A stretch of DNA of 64,000 nt, from the NCBI GenBank assembly GCA_046297935.1, contig JBKBHA010000016.1, positions 1 through 64,000 of the forward strand. Direction: 5' to 3'. Of this stretch, positions 8,611 to 16,670 are shown piece after piece. The position numbers and the translations under genes were made by a program. The notes under the pieces were generated by a model that was given only the letters and a program-made list of their open reading frames with translations, made no database searches and was not told the origin of the DNA. The stretch is from CAYMZZ01 sp046297935 (GTDB lineage: Bacteria; Bacteroidota; Bacteroidia; Chitinophagales; Chitinophagaceae). Within the stretch, counting starts at the first letter, position 1. The number at the start of each line of letters is the position of its first letter.

Positions 8611-8829
8611 ATGTCGAAACAACCCCTTATTAAGCAGGACGGAGTGATTTTGGAGGCCCTGTCAAACGCCATGTTCCGCGTAAAGCTGGAGAACGGGCAC
8701 GAGATACTGGCAACCATCTCCGGAAAGATGCGGATGCACTATATCCGTATTCTGCCTGGTGACAAGGTGGGAGTGGAGTTGTCGCCTTACGACTTGTCGC
8801 GGGGAAGGATCAATTTCCGGTACAAATAA
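8611..8829 (+). CDS. infA: Translation initiation factor IF-1
   Basis: A 72-residue S1-type OB-fold protein that binds the ribosomal A site during initiation. The sequence MSKQPLIKQDGVILEALSNA...FRVKLENGHEILATISGKMRMHYIRILPGDKV is the canonical IF-1 pattern and the full length is typical. It is followed 44 bases later by rpmJ and the S13-S11-S4-alpha-L17 genes. secY and map, which often precede infA, are not upstream here: the neighbour is an unrelated small gene and a promoter. Confidence 0.97.
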   Translation: MSKQPLIKQDGVILEALSNAMFRVKLENGHEILATISGKMRMHYIRILPGDKVGVELSPYDLSRGRINFRYK

Positions 8830-8873
8830 ATTAACAGGGTGGGAGCGGGGCTTCTGCCAAAAAGGAAACGATT

Positions 8874-8990
8874 ATGAAAGTTAGAGCATCCATTAAGAAG
8901 AGAAGTGCAGATTGCAAGATTGTACGTCGCAAGGGCAAGCTGTACGTTATCAACAAGAAGAATCCCCGCTTCAAGCAGCGTCAGGGATAA
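8874..8990 (+). CDS. rpmJ: 50S ribosomal protein L36, zinc-free form
   Basis: A 38-residue protein, MKVRASIKKRSADCKIVRR...NPRFKQRQG, clearly L36 by both ends. Of the four zinc ligands known from E. coli L36 (Cys11, Cys14, Cys27, His33) only Cys14 remains; the others are Ser11, Asn27 and Phe33, so it cannot form the zinc ribbon. It lies between infA and rpsM in the usual order. Confidence 0.96.
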   Translation: MKVRASIKKRSADCKIVRRKGKLYVINKKNPRFKQRQG

Positions 8991-9051
8991 GAGGAGCGCC
9001 AGTAATGGCATCTCCTGATAATCAGTAATTCATTCAAAATTTAGTTTTTAT

Positions 9052-9432
9052 ATGGCTCGTATTGCCGGTGTTGACTTACCAAAAAACAAAAGAGGCGAAA
9101 TAGGTCTTACCTATATCTATGGTATTGGACCTTCTACCGCTCGTTATATTCTCGACAAGAGTAATATCGATCGTAACAAGAAGGTACATGAGTGGAATGA
9201 TGATGAGTTGAACGCCATCCGTAACACCATTACGGAAGAGTTCAAGGTGGAAGGTCAACTGCGTTCTGAAGTGCAGATGAGCATTAAGCGTTTGCTTGAT
9301 ATTGCCTGCTATCGCGGTCTTCGTCATCGGAAAGGATTGCCGGTGCGTGGTCAGCGTACTAAAACCAATAGCCGTACACGTAAAGGAAAACGTAAAACGG
9401 TTGCTGGTAAGAAGAAGGCAGCTAAGAAATAA
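9052..9432 (+). CDS. rpsM: 30S ribosomal protein S13
   Basis: A 126-residue protein of the small subunit head. MARIAGVDLPKNKRGEIGLTYIYGIG is the typical S13 start, and the C-terminal tail RGLRHRKGLPVRGQRTKTNSR is the conserved segment that reaches tRNA in the P site, here extended by a Lys-rich end. It follows rpmJ by 61 bases. A 143-base structured spacer separates it from rpsK. Confidence 0.97.
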   Translation: MARIAGVDLPKNKRGEIGLTYIYGIGPSTARYILDKSNIDRNKKVHEWNDDELNAIRNTITEEFKVEGQLRSEVQMSIKRLLDIACYRGLRHRKGLPVRGQRTKTNSRTRKGKRKTVAGKKKAAKK

Positions 9433-9436
9433 TTTG

Positions 9437-9551
9437 AACATCGTGCTGCTGTAATAGCGGCACGATGTTTAATGCACCTTCATTTTGAATCAACTGCGGA
9501 TACCACGGTGCAGGAGGAGGGTTGATTCACACCGCCAGTCGGTGAATTTTT
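9437..9551 (+). promoter_or_regulatory. Structured spacer between rpsM and rpsK
   Basis: Three stems can be drawn. Stem A: AACATCGTGC at 9437-9446 pairs perfectly with GCACGATGTT at 9460-9469. Stem B: GAATCAAC at 9487-9494 pairs with GTTGATTC at 9521-9528. Stem C: TTCAC at 9526-9530 pairs with GTGAA at 9542-9546 and is followed by TTTTT. B and C share bases 9526-9528 and so exclude each other, with C having the shape of a weak terminator just before rpsK. Regulation by structure is an inference. Confidence 0.45.
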
Positions 9552-9575
9552 AAAGAAGATTACCTCAAAAAGAAC

Positions 9576-9980
9576 ATGGCAAAAGCACAAAATCAGGGCG
9601 GCAAAACAGCTGCCAAAAAGCGGATTGTAAAAGTAGACGCCTACGGCGATGCACATATCTCCGCAACCTTCAACAACATCATTGTGAGCCTGACCAACAA
9701 AACAGGTCAGGTAATTTCCTGGAGCAGTGCCGGTAAAATGGGCTTCCGTGGATCCAAGAAAAACACGCCCTACGCAGCTCAGATGGCAGCAGCAGATGCA
9801 GCCAAAACCGCACTGGACGCCGGCTTGAAAAGAGTAGATGTGTTTGTAAAGGGACCCGGTTCGGGTCGTGAGGGCGCAATTCGCTCCCTGTCACAATCAG
9901 GTATTGAGATCGTAATGATCAAGGACGTTACTCCGCTGCCACACAACGGATGCCGCCCTCCGAAGAAAAGAAGAGTTTAA
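9576..9980 (+). CDS. rpsK: 30S ribosomal protein S11
   Basis: A 134-residue platform protein of the small subunit. The core, GDAHISATFNNIIVSLTN..GQVISWSSAGKMGFRGSKKNTPYAAQ, and the end DVTPLPHNGCRPPKKRRV are the standard S11 signatures. The N-terminus has a short Lys-rich extension usual in this phylum. It lies between two structured spacers, the second of which precedes rpsD. Confidence 0.97.
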   Translation: MAKAQNQGGKTAAKKRIVKVDAYGDAHISATFNNIIVSLTNKTGQVISWSSAGKMGFRGSKKNTPYAAQMAAADAAKTALDAGLKRVDVFVKGPGSGREGAIRSLSQSGIEIVMIKDVTPLPHNGCRPPKKRRV

Positions 9981-9993
9981 GAAGTTAACAATA

Positions 9994-10020
9994 CAGGACG
10001 AAGCATTAAGCTCCGTCCTG
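9994..10020 (+). promoter_or_regulatory. Hairpin after rpsK
   Basis: CAGGACG at 9994-10000 pairs with CGTCCTG at 10014-10020, with a 13-base loop that can add a short AGC/GCT stem. It is not followed by a T-run, so it is more likely an RNA-stability or processing element than a terminator. Confidence 0.4.
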
Positions 10021-10060
10021 CACTGTTTATCAGGCATAATTGCTTTCATTTTTATTAAAG

Positions 10061-10123
10061 GGCGCTCGATTTATTTTTTTCAAGACTTTTTACCGATCGA
10101 CGCGCCGGTTCCTAAAAAAGTCT
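10061..10123 (+). promoter_or_regulatory. Possible H-type pseudoknot in front of rpsD
   Basis: Stem 1: GGCGCTCGAT at 10061-10070 pairs with ATCGACGCGCC at 10096-10106 (ten pairs, one bulged C at 10101). Stem 2: AGACTTTTT at 10083-10091, inside the loop of stem 1, pairs perfectly with AAAAAGTCT at 10115-10123, outside it. The connecting loops are 12, 4 and 8 bases, which is feasible for a pseudoknot. It ends 16 bases before the rpsD ATG. In E. coli, S4 represses the alpha operon by binding an mRNA pseudoknot, so autogenous control by S4 is a reasonable inference; the two stems could also be alternatives in a switch. Confidence 0.5.
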
Positions 10124-10139
10124 AAATGAAGAACAAATT

Positions 10140-10745
10140 ATGGCACGTTACAATGGTCCAAAGACCAAAATCTCCCGCATTTTTGGGGAGCCTATCTTAG
10201 GCAATGGTAAATGGCTGGGTAAGAATAGCAACCCTCCCGGTCAGCATGGAGAAAAAAGAAAGCGTAAAACTCTCGGCGAATACGCCCTGCAGTTGCGCGA
10301 AAAACAGAAGGCCAAGTATACCTACGGCATTTTGGAAAAACAATTCCGCAAAACTTTCGAAGAAGCTTCACGTCGTAAAGGCGTAACTGGTGAAAACCTG
10401 ATCAAATTGCTGGAAGCTCGTTTGGATAATACCGTGTTCCGCATGGGTATTGCTCCCTCACGTCCTGCAGCACGTCAGCTCGTTAGCCACAAGCATATCG
10501 AAGTTAATGGCCAGGTGGTAAACATTCCTTCTTTCCAGCTGAAACCAGGCGATGTGGTTACGATTAAAGAATCCAGCAGAGGAAGAACTTCCATTACCAG
10601 TGTAGTACGCGCCAAGAATCCAAAATTCAGCTGGCTCGACTGGAATGAAACTGAGTTCACAGGTACTTTTATCACATGGCCCGAAAGGGAAAGTGTTCCT
10701 GAAAACATCAAGGAACAACTGATTGTGGAATTGTACTCGAAATAA
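10140..10745 (+). CDS. rpsD: 30S ribosomal protein S4
   Basis: A 201-residue primary rRNA-binding protein and, in many bacteria, a repressor of its own operon. MARYNGPKTKISRIFGEPI opens the N-terminal domain, which lacks the Cys zinc knuckle; the S4 RNA-binding domain is seen at about 92-155 (LEARLDNTVFRMGIAPSR, ARQLVSHKHIEVNGQ, VVNIPSFQLKPGDVV). Full length and co-linear with the family. The spacer before it can form a pseudoknot and the spacer after it is a low-complexity inverted repeat. Confidence 0.97.
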   Translation: MARYNGPKTKISRIFGEPILGNGKWLGKNSNPPGQHGEKRKRKTLGEYALQLREKQKAKYTYGILEKQFRKTFEEASRRKGVTGENLIKLLEARLDNTVFRMGIAPSRPAARQLVSHKHIEVNGQVVNIPSFQLKPGDVVTIKESSRGRTSITSVVRAKNPKFSWLDWNETEFTGTFITWPERESVPENIKEQLIVELYSK

Positions 10746-10965
10746 TGATGGTTAGTGGAGAATGGTAAGTGGAAAATGGAGAGTGGAAAATGGAGGGTAG
10801 AAAGTGGTAAGTGGAGAGAGGTGACTGGAAATATGATACGGCAAATAAGTCCGTTTCTGATTTCACTCACCACTTTCTACTCCCCACTTCCCAATCTCCA
10901 CTCCCCACTCCCCACTTTCCAATCTCCACTCCCCGCTCTCCTCACCCATTTACCGAAAAATTAAA
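10746..10965. repeat. Low-complexity purine/pyrimidine inverted tracts between rpsD and rpoA
   Basis: Bases 10748-10825 consist of words such as AGTGGAAAATGG and AGAGTGG; bases 10865-10950 consist of the opposite-strand words CCACTTTCC, CTCCCCACT and CCAATCTCCACT. The two tracts are imperfect inverted repeats and could form a long hairpin within the ribosomal protein transcript. Related words occur at 27093-27182 and 63197-63225. Confidence 0.85.
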
Positions 10966-10974
10966 GTCTAAAAT

Positions 10975-11976
10975 ATGGCAATCCTGAATTTCCAGAAACC
11001 GGATAAGATCATTCTGCAAAAGGCTACGGATTTTGAAGCACAATTTGAGTTTCGTCCGCTGGAGCCGGGCTATGGTGTTACAATTGGTAATGCCCTTCGC
11101 CGGGTCCTGCTTAACTCACTCGAAGGTTTTGCAATTGTAGGTGTGAAAATCGACGGTGTAGACCATGAATTTGCTACCATGAAAGGTGTAAGCGAAGACG
11201 TGGTGGAAATTTTCCTGAACCTGAAGCAGGTTCGGTTTAAGAAAATTGTAGATCACGATGTGGCCAGCGAGAAAATTTTGCTGTCCCTTAAGAATAAAAC
11301 GGAATTCACAGCCGGCATGATCGGTGAAGGAACACATTCTTTCCAGATCATGAACCCTGATCTGCTGATCTGTACACTCGACTCTTCTGCCAAAATGGAC
11401 ATTGAACTGACCATTGGCAAAGGACGTGGTTATGTACCTGCCGAAGATAATAAGCCGAAGGACGCACCTATGGGCTATATCGCGATTGACTCTATCTTCA
11501 CTCCCATCAAAAACGTGAAGTATTCAATCGAGAACACCCGGGTAGAACAGCGTACTGACTTCGAAAAGCTGATCATGGAAGTGAGCACCGACGGTACTAT
11601 TCATCCGGAAGAAGCTGTAAAACAGGCATCACGTATCCTGATCCAGCACCTGATGATCATTACCGACGAAAACATCACATTCGACAACAAAGAAGAGAAG
11701 AAAGAGGACCTGGTAGACGAGCAAACGCTGCAATTGCGCAAAGTGCTGAAAACGCCGCTCGAAGACCTCGATCTGTCTGTACGCGCTTTCAACTGTTTGA
11801 AAGCGGCAAAGATCAATTCGCTGAGCGAATTGGTTCAGTACGAACAGGAAGACCTGATGAAGTTCCGCAACTTTGGTCAGAAATCGCTGGCTGAAATTGA
11901 GCAGGTACTTACCGAGCGTGGTCTTTCCTTCGGTATGGATCTGGCAAAAATGGGCGTCGACAAAGACGAACTATAA
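10975..11976 (+). CDS. rpoA: RNA polymerase alpha subunit
   Basis: A 333-residue subunit that nucleates RNA polymerase assembly. The N-terminal domain holds EPGYGVTIGNALRRVLLNSLEG (dimer interface) and the beta-contact region; the C-terminal domain near 255-330 carries LDLSVRAFNCLKAAKINSLSEL and the helix-hairpin-helix FRNFGQKSLAEIEQVL that contacts DNA and activators. Length is typical. It follows rpsD after a repeat-filled spacer and is followed by rplQ. Confidence 0.98.
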   Translation: MAILNFQKPDKIILQKATDFEAQFEFRPLEPGYGVTIGNALRRVLLNSLEGFAIVGVKIDGVDHEFATMKGVSEDVVEIFLNLKQVRFKKIVDHDVASEKILLSLKNKTEFTAGMIGEGTHSFQIMNPDLLICTLDSSAKMDIELTIGKGRGYVPAEDNKPKDAPMGYIAIDSIFTPIKNVKYSIENTRVEQRTDFEKLIMEVSTDGTIHPEEAVKQASRILIQHLMIITDENITFDNKEEKKEDLVDEQTLQLRKVLKTPLEDLDLSVRAFNCLKAAKINSLSELVQYEQEDLMKFRNFGQKSLAEIEQVLTERGLSFGMDLAKMGVDKDEL

Positions 11977-11989
11977 ACGAATAAATCGA

Positions 11990-12040
11990 ATTAGCTGGTT
12001 AGCCAATTGGCCGATTAGCTGGTAGGCTGCAATTCCTGAC
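11990..12040. repeat. TTAGCTGG/CCAATTGG word repeat between rpoA and rplQ
   Basis: The words TTAGCTGG, TTAGCC and CCAATTGGCC alternate here (GAATTAGCTGGTTAGCC, then GATTAGCTGGTAGGC). It is a short member of the set of low-complexity intergenic tracts seen across the window. Confidence 0.6.
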
Positions 12041-12080
12041 ACGGTGCGGCCGAATATTTAATAACGTCAAATTTTGAACA

Positions 12081-12581
12081 ATGCGTCACGGAGACAAAAT
12101 CAAAAACCTGAGTCGCACCAAGGCACATCGCGATGCCCTGTTGAGCAACCTCGCTGTCCAGTTGATTCGCCACAAGCGGATCGTAACCACACTCGCCAAG
12201 GCTAAAGCCCTGCGCGTATATGTGGAGCCCCTGATCACAAAAGGCAAAACCAACACAACGCATCAGCGTCGTGTGGTGTTCAGCTACCTGCAGGACAAAG
12301 AAGCAATCACTGAACTGTTTGGTACTGTTGCTGAAAAAGTAGCCGGCCGTCCGGGTGGTTATACCCGCGTTATCAAACTGGGCACACGTCCGGGCGATAA
12401 TGCAGAACGTGCCATGATTGAACTGGTTGATTTCAACGAAGTGTATGGTAAAGGCAAGGGCGAACAGAAAGAAGCTGGTCGCAAAACACGCCGTAGCCGT
12501 AGTACAGCTAAAAAAGCTGATACTGCCACAACGGAAGCCCCTCAGGCAGAAGGAACAACTGAAGAAGCTAAAGCTGAATAA
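12081..12581 (+). CDS. rplQ: 50S ribosomal protein L17 with C-terminal extension
   Basis: A 166-residue protein. MRHGDKIKNLSRTKAHRDALLSNLAVQLIRHKRIVTT is the L17 core, which ends near residue 118 with AMIELVDFNEVY. The remaining 48 residues are a low-complexity Lys/Ala/Glu/Thr tail, as is common in Bacteroidota. It closes the operon; a strong terminator follows at 12602-12631. Confidence 0.97.
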   Translation: MRHGDKIKNLSRTKAHRDALLSNLAVQLIRHKRIVTTLAKAKALRVYVEPLITKGKTNTTHQRRVVFSYLQDKEAITELFGTVAEKVAGRPGGYTRVIKLGTRPGDNAERAMIELVDFNEVYGKGKGEQKEAGRKTRRSRSTAKKADTATTEAPQAEGTTEEAKAE

Positions 12582-12601
12582 ATTGTTTCAAACCGATAGA
12601 A

Positions 12602-12631
12602 AGGCCTTCCGCTTGCGGAAGGCTTTTTTTT
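12602..12631 (+). terminator. Rho-independent terminator after rplQ
   Basis: GCCTTCCGC at 12604-12612 pairs perfectly with GCGGAAGGC at 12615-12623 and is followed by eight T. It ends the infA-rplQ operon about 20 bases after the rplQ stop. Confidence 0.92.
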
Positions 12632-12800
12632 GCTCGCTTACTATTGCATTGAAAACTGCGGGGCTGGCAAAAATTAAGTATCTTCCCTACACGGTCATGG
12701 AATTCCGCCTGCTGAGGTCAACAGCCTGCACATGATCCCCCGGGCATTGCCCGCCTTACGATTGACTGCCAGCGTTTGAAACATACAAAACTGATTTTCC

Positions 12801-15374
12801 ATGAAACAGGCATCCAGCAGAGCCCTGCAACAATTTCGCAATGAAGTAGGTATCCGATTCCAACTCTACAACAGCCTTTTTACCTCACTCCCGTTTCACC
12901 GGATTGAAAAAACGGGTATACTGTTGTCGCTTTTATCAAATAATTGCGAAGAAGGGTACAAGAAGAATCTGAGCCCGATCCGCATCATTGACGAATTTTT
13001 CGCCAAGCATACCACTTATGCCAATGAACAGGAAAAAACAGATCTGCTTTTCCGTTTCGTGCAGTATGTGGAGCGTCAGGTTGTTTTGTTTGATGCACTG
13101 GAAGATGCCGCATTCCGCGAAGTACACGATCTAAATGGTGTCGGCACGCTTAAGCACCTCGAATCGGAAGTGATTCAGGAGGCAAAGCAGGAACAGCTTG
13201 CCGAAAAGTTGAAAGACTTTTCGATACGCCTGGTGCTCACAGCTCATCCAACTCAGTTTTATCCGGGCTCAGTGCTCGGCATCATCAATGATCTGGCACG
13301 TGCGCTGCGCGACAATAACACGAGTGTGGTAAACACCTATTTGCAACAACTTGGTAAAACCCCCTTTTTCAAAAAGCAAAAGCCAACTCCCTACGATGAG
13401 GCGGTGAGCCTGATCTGGTATCTGGAAAATGTATTTTATCCGGCGGCTGGCTCGATCCTTTCCTCATTAAAATCGCATTTTGCTGATGCTGTTCACAGCA
13501 ATAACCCCATCATACGGATGGGCTTCTGGCCGGGAGGTGATCGCGACGGAAATCCTTTCGTTACGGCTGATATAACGTTGCAGGTAGCCGATGCCCTTCG
13601 GAGCAGCATTATCAAGTGCTATTATATGGATGTGCGGCGGCTGAAGCGGCGCCTCACGTTTGCGGGAGTGGAGACGATGCTGACCGAACTGGAAAACAAA
13701 CTGTATAACAACCTTTTTATTCCCGGATTCAAGACACAGATCACCAGCGAAGAAATACTGGCAACGCTCACGGAAATCCGAGAAATTATCATTTATCAGC
13801 ACAATGGATTGTTCCTTCATCTTGTAACGCATCTGATCGACAAGATTGAAGTGTTCGGTTTGCATTTTGCTTCTCTGGATGTACGCCAGGATAGTTCTGT
13901 GCATGGCCGATTGCTCGATTCGCTGGCAGGCAGCCTGCTGCCCGCCGACTATCCAACGATGGATGAGGACAGTAAGCTGAATGTGCTGACTAAGATAGGC
14001 GACAATATCGATGCAGCTACACTGTCAGATCCCCTCTTTCAGGATACTATCCGGTCCATTCAGGCTGTTAAGTCTATTCAACAATACAATGGTCCCGAAG
14101 GCTGTAACCGGTATATTATCAGCCATTGCTGCAGCGCCTTGAATGCGTTGGAAGTGTTCGGACTCTTTTTAGCCAGCGGCTGGAAGGAAGAGGAAATGAA
14201 TGTTGACATTGTACCTCTGTTTGAAACCATCGACGATTTGAAGGAAGCTGGTGCCATTATGCAACGGTTATATGAAAACCCTGTATATCGCCGGCATATC
14301 GGCCGCCGCCACCATACGCAAACGATCATGCTTGGTTTTTCGGACGGTACTAAAGACGGTGGCTATCTGATGGCGAACTGGAGTATTTACAAGGCCAAAG
14401 AAGAACTGACTGCCATATCGAGAAAATATGATGTAGATGTGGTTTTCTTTGATGGAAGAGGTGGTCCGCCCAGCCGGGGCGGGGGCAAGACTCATAAGTT
14501 TTATGCTTCCATGGGTCAGAATATTTCTAATAAAGAAATTCAGCTAACGATACAGGGGCAGACGGTGAGTTCCAATTTTGGTACCACGGAATCTGCACGG
14601 TTTAACATGGAGCAGTTGCTGAATGCCGGAATTTCGAACAGTCTTTTCGCATCACGCATCCACACGCTTGATGCGGAGGAGGAGAAGTTGCTGGAAGAAC
14701 TGGCCACGGCTGGTTACGATGCTTATAAGCAGCTACGCGATCATCCCTACCTGGCCGATTACCTGTTGAATGCCAGTCCGCTTCGCTTTTATAGCGAAAC
14801 GAATATCGGCAGCCGGCCAGCCAAACGAGGTTCTTCTTCGGGTCTGTCGCTAAAGGATCTTCGGGCTATTCCATTTGCCGGATCCTGGAGTCAGTTGAAA
14901 CAAAACGTAACCGGATTTTATGGAGTAGGCTCCGCACTCCGACAAATGGAGGCAGCCGGAAAGTTTCAGTCGCTTCAAAAGCTATACAGGGACTCGTTGT
15001 TTTTTAAAACATTGCTCGATAACTGCGAAATGGCCATGATGAAGTCATTCTTTCCACTGACATCGTATCTTGCCCGCCATAAGCAGTATGGTGAAATATG
15101 GCAAAAGATTTATGAGGAGTACGAGCTTACCCGTCAATACCTGTTTAAACTTTCTGGTCATCATGAACTGATGGCTGATTATCCGGTTGAGCAATTGTCG
15201 ATACAAATGCGTGAGCGTATTGTTTTGCCACTGGTGACTATTCAGCAATATGCGTTGACCAAAATACGCGAGTTTGATGAGCAACTGATTCAGTCGCCCA
15301 CGAAAGAGATTTATGAAAAGCTGGCGATGCGTTGTTCGTTCGGCATTATCAATGCTGGTCGAAACTCGGCATAG
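12801..15374 (+). CDS. ppc: Phosphoenolpyruvate carboxylase
   Basis: An 857-residue cytoplasmic enzyme that carboxylates PEP with bicarbonate to oxaloacetate, refilling the TCA cycle and feeding aspartate-family amino acids. Signatures are present in order: LTAHPTQ (catalytic His), GGDRDGNPFVT, LGFSDGTKDGGYLMANW, FFDGRGGPPSRGGG and QGQTVSSNFG, and the C-terminus GIINAGRNSA takes the place of the usual RNTG end. Slightly shorter than E. coli Ppc (883) but complete. It has its own transcription unit between the rplQ terminator and a shared terminator at 15388-15425; a -7-like TATCTTCC lies near 12678. Confidence 0.95.
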   Translation: MKQASSRALQQFRNEVGIRFQLYNSLFTSLPFHRIEKTGILLSLLSNNCEEGYKKNLSPIRIIDEFFAKHTTYANEQEKTDLLFRFVQYVERQVVLFDALEDAAFREVHDLNGVGTLKHLESEVIQEAKQEQLAEKLKDFSIRLVLTAHPTQFYPGSVLGIINDLARALRDNNTSVVNTYLQQLGKTPFFKKQKPTPYDEAVSLIWYLENVFYPAAGSILSSLKSHFADAVHSNNPIIRMGFWPGGDRDGNPFVTADITLQVADALRSSIIKCYYMDVRRLKRRLTFAGVETMLTELENKLYNNLFIPGFKTQITSEEILATLTEIREIIIYQHNGLFLHLVTHLIDKIEVFGLHFASLDVRQDSSVHGRLLDSLAGSLLPADYPTMDEDSKLNVLTKIGDNIDAATLSDPLFQDTIRSIQAVKSIQQYNGPEGCNRYIISHCCSALNALEVFGLFLASGWKEEEMNVDIVPLFETIDDLKEAGAIMQRLYENPVYRRHIGRRHHTQTIMLGFSDGTKDGGYLMANWSIYKAKEELTAISRKYDVDVVFFDGRGGPPSRGGGKTHKFYASMGQNISNKEIQLTIQGQTVSSNFGTTESARFNMEQLLNAGISNSLFASRIHTLDAEEEKLLEELATAGYDAYKQLRDHPYLADYLLNASPLRFYSETNIGSRPAKRGSSSGLSLKDLRAIPFAGSWSQLKQNVTGFYGVGSALRQMEAAGKFQSLQKLYRDSLFFKTLLDNCEMAMMKSFFPLTSYLARHKQYGEIWQKIYEEYELTRQYLFKLSGHHELMADYPVEQLSIQMRERIVLPLVTIQQYALTKIREFDEQLIQSPTKEIYEKLAMRCSFGIINAGRNSA

Positions 15375-15387
15375 GTGGCGACAAAAT

Positions 15388-15425
15388 AAAAAAGCCGCAC
15401 GCGTTCAGGACGCGGCGGCTTTTTT
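15388..15425. terminator. Bidirectional terminator between ppc and the porin gene
   Basis: AAAAAAGCCGC, a bulged A and CGCG form one arm at 15388-15403; CGCGGCGGCTTTTT at 15411-15425 forms the other. A and T runs on the two sides make it work for both convergent genes. Confidence 0.88.
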
Positions 15426-15457
15426 CATGGGCCAGCCGGACTGGTTGCTGTTTCCCT

Positions 15458-16552
15458 TTAGAATGTCAGCACCGCGGCCAGTAATGCGGATACTGTAGAC
15501 TTTGTGCCAGCGAGATCTTTGTCGGCATAGATTTCATCTTTGGCCGACTCAAAGCGTAGCTCGGGGATGATGGTCAGTGGGCCAACACGGTAGTTGAGTG
15601 AAAGCGTATTGGCAAAAATGTTTTCCGTTCCGAAATACACTCCTTTTTTATCACCGATGTATTCAGAGCGCAGCGTCAATCCTATTTTTTCCGAGGGATC
15701 GTAGTTGAAGTACAGGGCGCTTCCCCACCAGGCTCCGTCGGGTGTAGACGAACCATCAATTTGCTTACGCGACTGAACGGTGCCGTTGTAGCCGATATTG
15801 AATTTTTCTGAAATGGTTCCCAACAACACCAGGTCGATCTGATTTAATGACTTCAGGCCGCTCGGATTCACACCATCCGACGAACCGCCGAAGCCAACAT
15901 AGTTCAGGAAGAACTTCAGTTTTGAATCGGCAAAACTGCCACTCACCTGTGCCAGCGCAGTTTTTACTGAATTGGTCGACGTAGATTCATCGGTATAGTT
16001 GGCAACACCCAGCATGATGCCCAGCGGCCCCGCGGTGATATCCGCTTTTAGCCCTGTATGGAAGAAAGGTCCGTTGGTGAACATATAGCTCATGCTATAG
16101 TTACGGTTAAGCGGTGCATCGAGCAGCTCATAGCCCACATGGGTGCCAAATTTTCCCATCGTGAACTTCAATTTTTCTGAAGGCGAGTAGGTGATAAATG
16201 CCTGCTTCAGATTGGAAAGGGAAATGAAGCCGTTTTTGCCGCTATTACCTTCCCCGTCATTGTAATTAAATTCTTCAACTCGCCGACCAAAGCCTATGTC
16301 GACCGTACCACCCACTTTGCCCGAAAGGGCAGTGAAGTCGGCACGAAGTGTAGCCATTCCGATTTCGAATGAACTCTGTGAATTAGTAAAACTCGTGAAG
16401 TTGTTGTTGAAGCTGCGGCTTCCGGCGAAATTGTACCTGTAGTAAGCGTCGGCATTTCCCGAAATGGTCAGCGATTTAGTGGAATCGTCCTGAGCCTGGG
16501 CACAAAAGAGTACCAGGCTGGCAGATGCAGCCAGCAGAATTTTTTGTAACAT
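15458..16552 (-). CDS. Outer-membrane porin, beta-barrel
   Basis: A 364-residue protein with a signal peptide (cut after AQA near residue 20). The mature sequence is a run of amphipathic beta strands with a closing strand that ends in Phe (STVSALLAAVLTF), as expected for an outer-membrane barrel. Features such as ISGNADAYYRYNFAG and KLKFTMGKFGTHVGYE are like the porins of the BBP2/DUF1597 type found in Bacteroidota. It lies 118 bases after amt on the same strand, so a role in uptake of ammonium or another small nitrogen compound across the outer membrane is plausible but only inferred from context. Confidence 0.78.
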   Translation of the reverse strand: MLQKILLAASASLVLFCAQAQDDSTKSLTISGNADAYYRYNFAGSRSFNNNFTSFTNSQSSFEIGMATLRADFTALSGKVGGTVDIGFGRRVEEFNYNDGEGNSGKNGFISLSNLKQAFITYSPSEKLKFTMGKFGTHVGYELLDAPLNRNYSMSYMFTNGPFFHTGLKADITAGPLGIMLGVANYTDESTSTNSVKTALAQVSGSFADSKLKFFLNYVGFGGSSDGVNPSGLKSLNQIDLVLLGTISEKFNIGYNGTVQSRKQIDGSSTPDGAWWGSALYFNYDPSEKIGLTLRSEYIGDKKGVYFGTENIFANTLSLNYRVGPLTIIPELRFESAKDEIYADKDLAGTKSTVSALLAAVLTF

Positions 16553-16670
16553 TGTAGTAGCATTTTTAATGTTAAGGAAAGGGCACAGCGGTACAAACTT
16601 TTGCGAGAAGTCTGCACCACCTACTGTGCCTTTTCTATTTAATTTAGGTTTTGAGCCGTCAGAGTGTGAA

